Source of the DNA: Styela clava
Lineage: Eukaryota; Chordata; Ascidiacea; Stolidobranchia; Styelidae
Direction of reading: 5' to 3'
DNA length: 64,000 nucleotides
Assembly: GCF_964204865.1 (NCBI RefSeq)
Contig: NC_135263.1
Span: 14,677,426 to 14,741,425, forward strand
The translations under genes were made by a program, and so were the position numbers. Positions 59,784 to 64,000 of the stretch are shown here, piece after piece. Position 1 is the first letter of the stretch; every line of letters starts with the position of its first letter. The notes beneath the pieces were generated by a model. The model was not told the DNA's origin. It worked only from the letters and a program-made list of their open reading frames with translations, and made no database searches.

Positions 59784-60810
59784 CCAGTCTGGATTTCATG
59801 GCCTTTTTGAACGAGAAATCGGGCGTGCAATCAGAAATTCCCGCGTGCAAATAAGAATTCCTGGCGTGCAATTATAGCTCACGACGTGCAAAACAACTGC
59901 ACTCGCGTGCAACTGACTTTGACATCAGATACCTCTCAATACATCCGCGTAAAATTACCGGTATCGGATAAAAAATACGTTGAATCAGAGAAAAAATGGA
60001 CGTTTGACCTTTGACCCCAAACATTATTTCTACAGTTTGTCGCTAATTTTGAGAGTGTTTGTGCGACTTTGGATACCGGTACTGTTCAGTACATCCGCAT
60101 AAAATTATTGGATAAAAAATACGTTGAACCAGAGCAAAATGGACATACTTTGTCATTAATTTTGGTAGTGTTTTTACGTAGAATTATTGGATAAAAAATA
60201 CGTCAAATTAGAGCAAAAATGGACGTTTGACCTTTGACCCCAAACATTATTTTTATACTTTGTCACTAATTTTGGGAGTGTTTGAGCAACTTTAGATACC
60301 GGTACTGTTCAGTACATTCGTGTAAAATTATTGTATGAAAAATACGCTGAATCAGAGCCGTACTTGGCCATTGGTGCGGAGGCGATCTTTTCGTCCATAA
60401 CTATTCTCACGGGATTCCTATTTCCTATCATTCAACACGATATGGACCTTTCCCCGAGCATCGACTTCCTTGTTTACTTCGTGACATTGGCCAATCAGCA
60501 AGATGCAAAAAAGGACGTAACAATGAGAGGAATTTTTCGCGGGTCAAAGGTTGGGGAAAGGTCCATGGTCTTTTTGCTTCGCAATATTTCGATCAGACCA
60601 AATCTTGCAAGCTGGTATTTGTCGACAATTGTGGAGGTATAATATTTTGGCATCTTTATATTACTGGATTATTGATTTTAAAACCATTTAAACCGATTTA
60701 CATTGGTGAGCAATTGCAAATTATCGGCGTGCAAAATTGATTTCGCTCGCGTGCATTTTTGCGGAGCGCTAGCGCCCTCGGGCGTGCACCTGCCATGGAA
60801 TCCAGTCTGG
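59784..60810. mobile_element. 1-kb nonautonomous DNA transposon with GCGTGCA subterminal repeats
   Basis: The left end is CCAGTCTGGATTTCATGG and the right end CCATGGAATCCAGTCTGG, inverted at 16 of 18 positions. It is flanked by perfect 8-bp duplications CTTCTAGT at 59776-59783 and 60811-60818. Five GCGTGCAA-like motifs follow the left end and three precede the right end, in the same orientation. The middle (59939-60350) holds degenerate tandem repeats. No transposase is present. The 8-bp duplication suggests the hAT superfamily, although the termini are not the usual CAGGG. Confidence 0.9.
59939..60350. repeat. Degenerate tandem repeat inside the transposon
   Basis: Units start near 59939, 60092, 60177 and 60312. 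Full units of about 135-150 bp carry GGATAAAAAATACGTT, GGACGTTTGACCTTTGACC and TACCGGTACTGTTCAGTACAT; one unit is shortened. Confidence 0.85.
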
Positions 60811-60853
60811 CTTCTAGTTGGCGTGGCACAAACATTTTTGCATATGTTATTTT

Positions 60854-61304
60854 GGGTCTCGTGTAGTTTCGTACCTAACGTACTTCTAGTAGGCGTAGCA
60901 TAACAATTTTTTGACATGCCAATCCTAACCCTCACCTGACTACGCCATCCAAAAATGACGTCACTACGACGTCACAACACGTCATAGAGCTCGCCAAATT
61001 CTCGTACGATCGCCCGAAATGGCATCGGCGCCGACGATAAAGAACTGACTAACGTCAGCGATCTCTCTCCTATCGGGATCGTTGCGACGAGAAAACGAGA
61101 GAAATGGCTGTTCAATTTCGGGTTCTCGTCTGCGCGTCTTGGATGACAGTTCGCATAGTTTGAAGGGCTCTATTACGTCACTCTGATGTCGTAGTGACGT
61201 AATTTTTGGATGGTGTGGTCAGGTGGGGGTTAGGATTGACACGTGGAAAAATTGTTATGCTACGCCCACTAGAAGTATGTTAGGTACGAAACTACATGAG
61301 ACCC
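60854..61304. mobile_element. MITE with long terminal inverted repeats
   Basis: A 451-bp element whose arms (roughly 60854-60975 and 61185-61304) are inverted copies of about 120 bp: GGGTCTCGTGTAGTTTCG on the left, and the same with G to A at position 8 on the right. It is flanked by perfect 8-bp duplications GTTATTTT at 60846-60853 and 61305-61312. The centre is CpG-rich, unlike its surroundings, and contains several TGACGT sites. It ends 156 bp before the TBC1D9 ATG. No coding capacity. Confidence 0.92.
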
Positions 61305-61460
61305 GTTATTTTTAACCCCTACCTGTCCGCGTCATCCAAAATCTTACTCCTATCTGACTATACTAGATGGTAGAGGGCATAGCCTTAATTGACGCTACAC
61401 TATATTATACTGTATTATTTGCAATTTTTTTCAGTAGATTGGTAATTACATATAAAGACA

Positions 61461-62669
61461 ATGTGGGTCAAACCACACGAGGTTCTTCTTGCAAATGCGC
61501 TGTGGGTGACGGAACGAGCGAATCTATACTTTATACTTCAGCGAAGAAAAGGACATGGAGATCATGGTCTTGGTTCCATACTTGTTAATACCCTGGATAC
61601 AGTATTGGATTCTAGTGCTAAAATATCACCATACAGAATTCTGCATCAAACTTCAAACTCTGAAATTAGTTACAACATTGCTTCAGGTTATTATATTTCT
61701 GTCAACTTTTGCTCTCGACTGTTTAACATAGTGCAAATAAAAATGACATTTTCTAGTACATTCCTGATTTTTTTTTATCCTTCATTGGCTATAGTAAATT
61801 CGTATTTTTATGGATCTTGAAATCTTTTCATTTAACAATTGTCATTTTGAGTATTTAGCATCTGACAATCAAGAAACAATTTGATTTATTTAATCGACAA
61901 AAACTGGACAAAATCCAATAAAACAATACCAAAATAATTTCTTTGCATCATCACATTCATTCCATACAGTAGTGCAGAGTTCAATTTTTTGTCCTTCGGT
62001 AAATCAGATTTTTTTCTGAAGAATCTAATGGTGACGTTTTAGATTGCTCTTCATTTTAGTTTAATGTGCAGTGCTGGTTTTTCAATTTGTGTCGACAAGG
62101 ATACAAAGGGATTGCATTCATTTTTATATCTGTAATTGAGATGTCGTTTAATGTCAAATTACAGTTTCAAAGTTGAAAGATGAAGTTGGAACTGGAATAT
62201 ACCATCATTTTTATGTGATATATACCAGTTTAAATTTGTCTTCATGCTAATTATCCTGATATTCAAATTGTGGAAAAAATATTGTTCTTGTCACATCAGA
62301 GGTTGTCATTACCCTCACTCAGAGATCAGTCTTTTTTATTTTAGAACGAGTGTGTGAGACTTTACTTTAATAAGCAAATTTTCTCAAAACAATGAATCCA
62401 TCCATCAGAATAGCAGGAATTTATACTATAACAGACTCAGAGATATACCTGAGGCCACATTATTATCAAGACATTACTCAGTCTTTATTGTGTGATATTC
62501 ATGTTTATAATGATATTTAGGCACATCAAAGAAAGAAATATTTTTGAACTGGGAATGGCTAGAACTAAACATGATGAAGACATTAAGTTCATTTGAGAGT
62601 GAAGATGACGTCACTGAATTTGTGATGGGAAAGATTGAAAGCCTTGCTGCCACTGAAGGTCAAAAGAAG
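61461..62669 (+). CDS. TBC1D9: TBC1 domain family member 9-like, first two exons (3' truncated by window)
   Basis: Exon 1 is 61461-61686 (ATG at 61461) and exon 2 is 62521-62669; they join in frame ([11 protein letters not shown]). The second exon ends in phase 0 with a GTATGA donor. The N-terminus [20 protein letters not shown] followed by [10 protein letters not shown] and [21 protein letters not shown] is diagnostic of the TBC1D9/TBC1D9B/TBC1D8 family. These are Rab GTPase-activating proteins with two GRAM domains, a TBC domain and an EF-hand region, all of which must lie beyond the window. Exon 2 has the expected WEWLE...MMKTLSSFE and FV-x-GKIESL. Which family member it is cannot be decided from the N-terminus alone. 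Confidence 0.93.
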
Positions 62670-64000
62670 GTATGAGATGGTGTATTCATTGAGAAATAAT
62701 ATAATAATTTGATAACGGAAAGTTGGGCATTACAAATGACTGTAATGCATAGCACCAATTAAAGGGTACTTTTTCTTGGAAAAACAGGGTACACATAACA
62801 CAATTTGAACAAGTGGATGAATATCCTTAAATTTTCGTTTCATATTTTAAGACTGGTAAAAAAAATTTTTTTGCTGAATAAATTTGCTTTCAAAGCCCAA
62901 TAAAACATTAATTTATGTTGAATTCTTAACTGAGATTTTTCACATAAATAATATTATGTATGAGTATTTATAATCTAAAAAATTTCAGTCAATATTTTAC
63001 ACTGAAACATTTCAGAATTGTGATATAAAAGTTGTTTAATTTTGAAACATATGGTTTAAATATGGATGTTTAAACATTTAAAGTGAATTTTAAATATTAT
63101 ATTGAATTGGGAAATCAATATTCATATAGGGCCTACTTATATTGCTGATTAATTTAATCCTATTGTCTGTATCTGTTATGTAAAAAATTTAATATCCTGG
63201 TTTCTTTGTTAATAGGGAATTTACGACTTTAATAGGCTAAAGATGACATAACGGTGTCATATGTTCCTCAATATTAATTTGTGTCTGTGTTGTGTCAGCA
63301 TGAGATTATCAGCTCAGAAAAATAATTTCCGAAATTCAATTTGAGAATGTGAAAAATTTCTTTAACATATTTAATGGAAATGTTTTTTTTTCAAATACCG
63401 GTATATATTTTATGAAATTAAAAAAAAATATATTGTTCATGGCTGAAGCGCTCCATTTTATCAGTAGAATAAAAATTATGTATGAAAAATGAAATCAAAA
63501 TGTTTATCAGTGAAGATGCAACTTCCATGATATCTTACAATGAAAATCATTATCGTTCACTGTTAAAACTTCTTGCTCTTTTGATTGAATGAAATCATCA
63601 TTTATGGGCGGGTGTCTTATACTGATTCAGAAAGTTTGTTTTTATACTTTATTGAGAATGTTGATTAGTCATGAGATAGACATGTAACATTGTCTAACAA
63701 GCGTATTTCTTAACACTGTCCTAAGAGTATTTGATGGTTTTGTTATATAATTGCTTAACTAAAATTGGATGTCGAATAATCTAATACTCTAAGACATTTG
63801 TCAAATAATAATTTATTCTAAATTAGGTCATCTTCAACAAAAACATATACATAAAAGACAATGTGAATTTAATGATGGCGACTTTATAATGCAGAAAAGT
63901 TGCAGATAGGTTTCTCTATTTTTTGCCAGTTTTAAAAAATAAAGAGAAATTAGGTTCTTTTTGATCATGAAATGAGATCTGATATCTACAAGAAGTCACT
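62670..64000 (+). other. TBC1D9 intron 2 (continues past the window)
   Basis: AT-rich sequence with no further exon recognised. The third coding exon is expected downstream of the window. Confidence 0.7.

Noticed and set aside
60331..60642. 103-codon plus-strand frame in the transposon
   Set aside because: It lies in the internal repeat of a nonautonomous element. The partial match to the minus strand at 57.2 kb is nucleotide repeat similarity.
1..64000. tRNA, rRNA and CRISPR signals
   Set aside because: I looked for B-box-like GGTTCGANTCC with a matching acceptor stem, and for regularly spaced identical repeats. None was convincing. This was by eye, so a tRNAscan or Infernal run could still find one.

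Overview
This is animal genomic DNA: AT-rich, with spliced protein genes whose closest recognisable relatives are chordate and vertebrate proteins, GT-AG introns from about 40 nt to 9 kb, and many nonautonomous DNA transposons. Four genes were recognised by reading across splice junctions: an FHDC1-type formin, CCDC169, SELENBP1 and the start of TBC1D9. Divergence from vertebrates, the mix of tiny and large introns, and the density of hAT-like elements with 8-bp target duplications suggest an invertebrate deuterostome. An ascidian tunicate is my best guess, but that is inference.

Layout. 3.2-21.05 kb (+): FHDC1-type formin. An FH2 domain is split over six exons, followed by a very long Ser/Thr/Lys-rich tail. 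Its 9-kb intron carries two hAT-like insertions. The 5' exon(s), which would hold any FH1 proline tract, are not visible. 23.6-25.7 kb (+): an unrecognised gene for a signal-peptide/membrane protein, probably spliced to a coiled-coil second exon. 27.6-31.36 kb (+): CCDC169, six exons. 35.56-44.32 kb (-): SELENBP1 (methanethiol oxidase family), eleven exons, with the initiator exon not found. 46.07-47.12 kb (-): a possible small four-exon coiled-coil gene.

47.5-61.3 kb is a transposon-rich block. It holds a small hAT-like MITE (47.5), a 1.5-kb element with TA-flanked inverted repeats (48.9-50.5), and a nearly complete but inactivated Ty3/gypsy LTR retrotransposon on the minus strand (50.53-55.34). 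Beyond these lie nested hAT-like remnants with an A-B-A'-B' repeat pattern (55.5-59.1) and two further elements with perfect 8-bp target duplications (59.78-60.81 and 60.85-61.30). The last one ends about 150 bp before the TBC1D9 start codon. 61.46 kb to the window end (+): TBC1D9 exons 1 and 2, with the rest of the gene beyond the window.

The cellular genes have unrelated jobs (actin/microtubule organisation, sulfur metabolism, Rab GTPase regulation, coiled-coil proteins) and do not form a pathway. No clearly new biological system was found. The most interesting points are the tandem exon duplication and repeat-built tail of the formin, alternative transcript ends predicted by stop codons just inside introns, and the nested MITEs that abut the TBC1D9 promoter.
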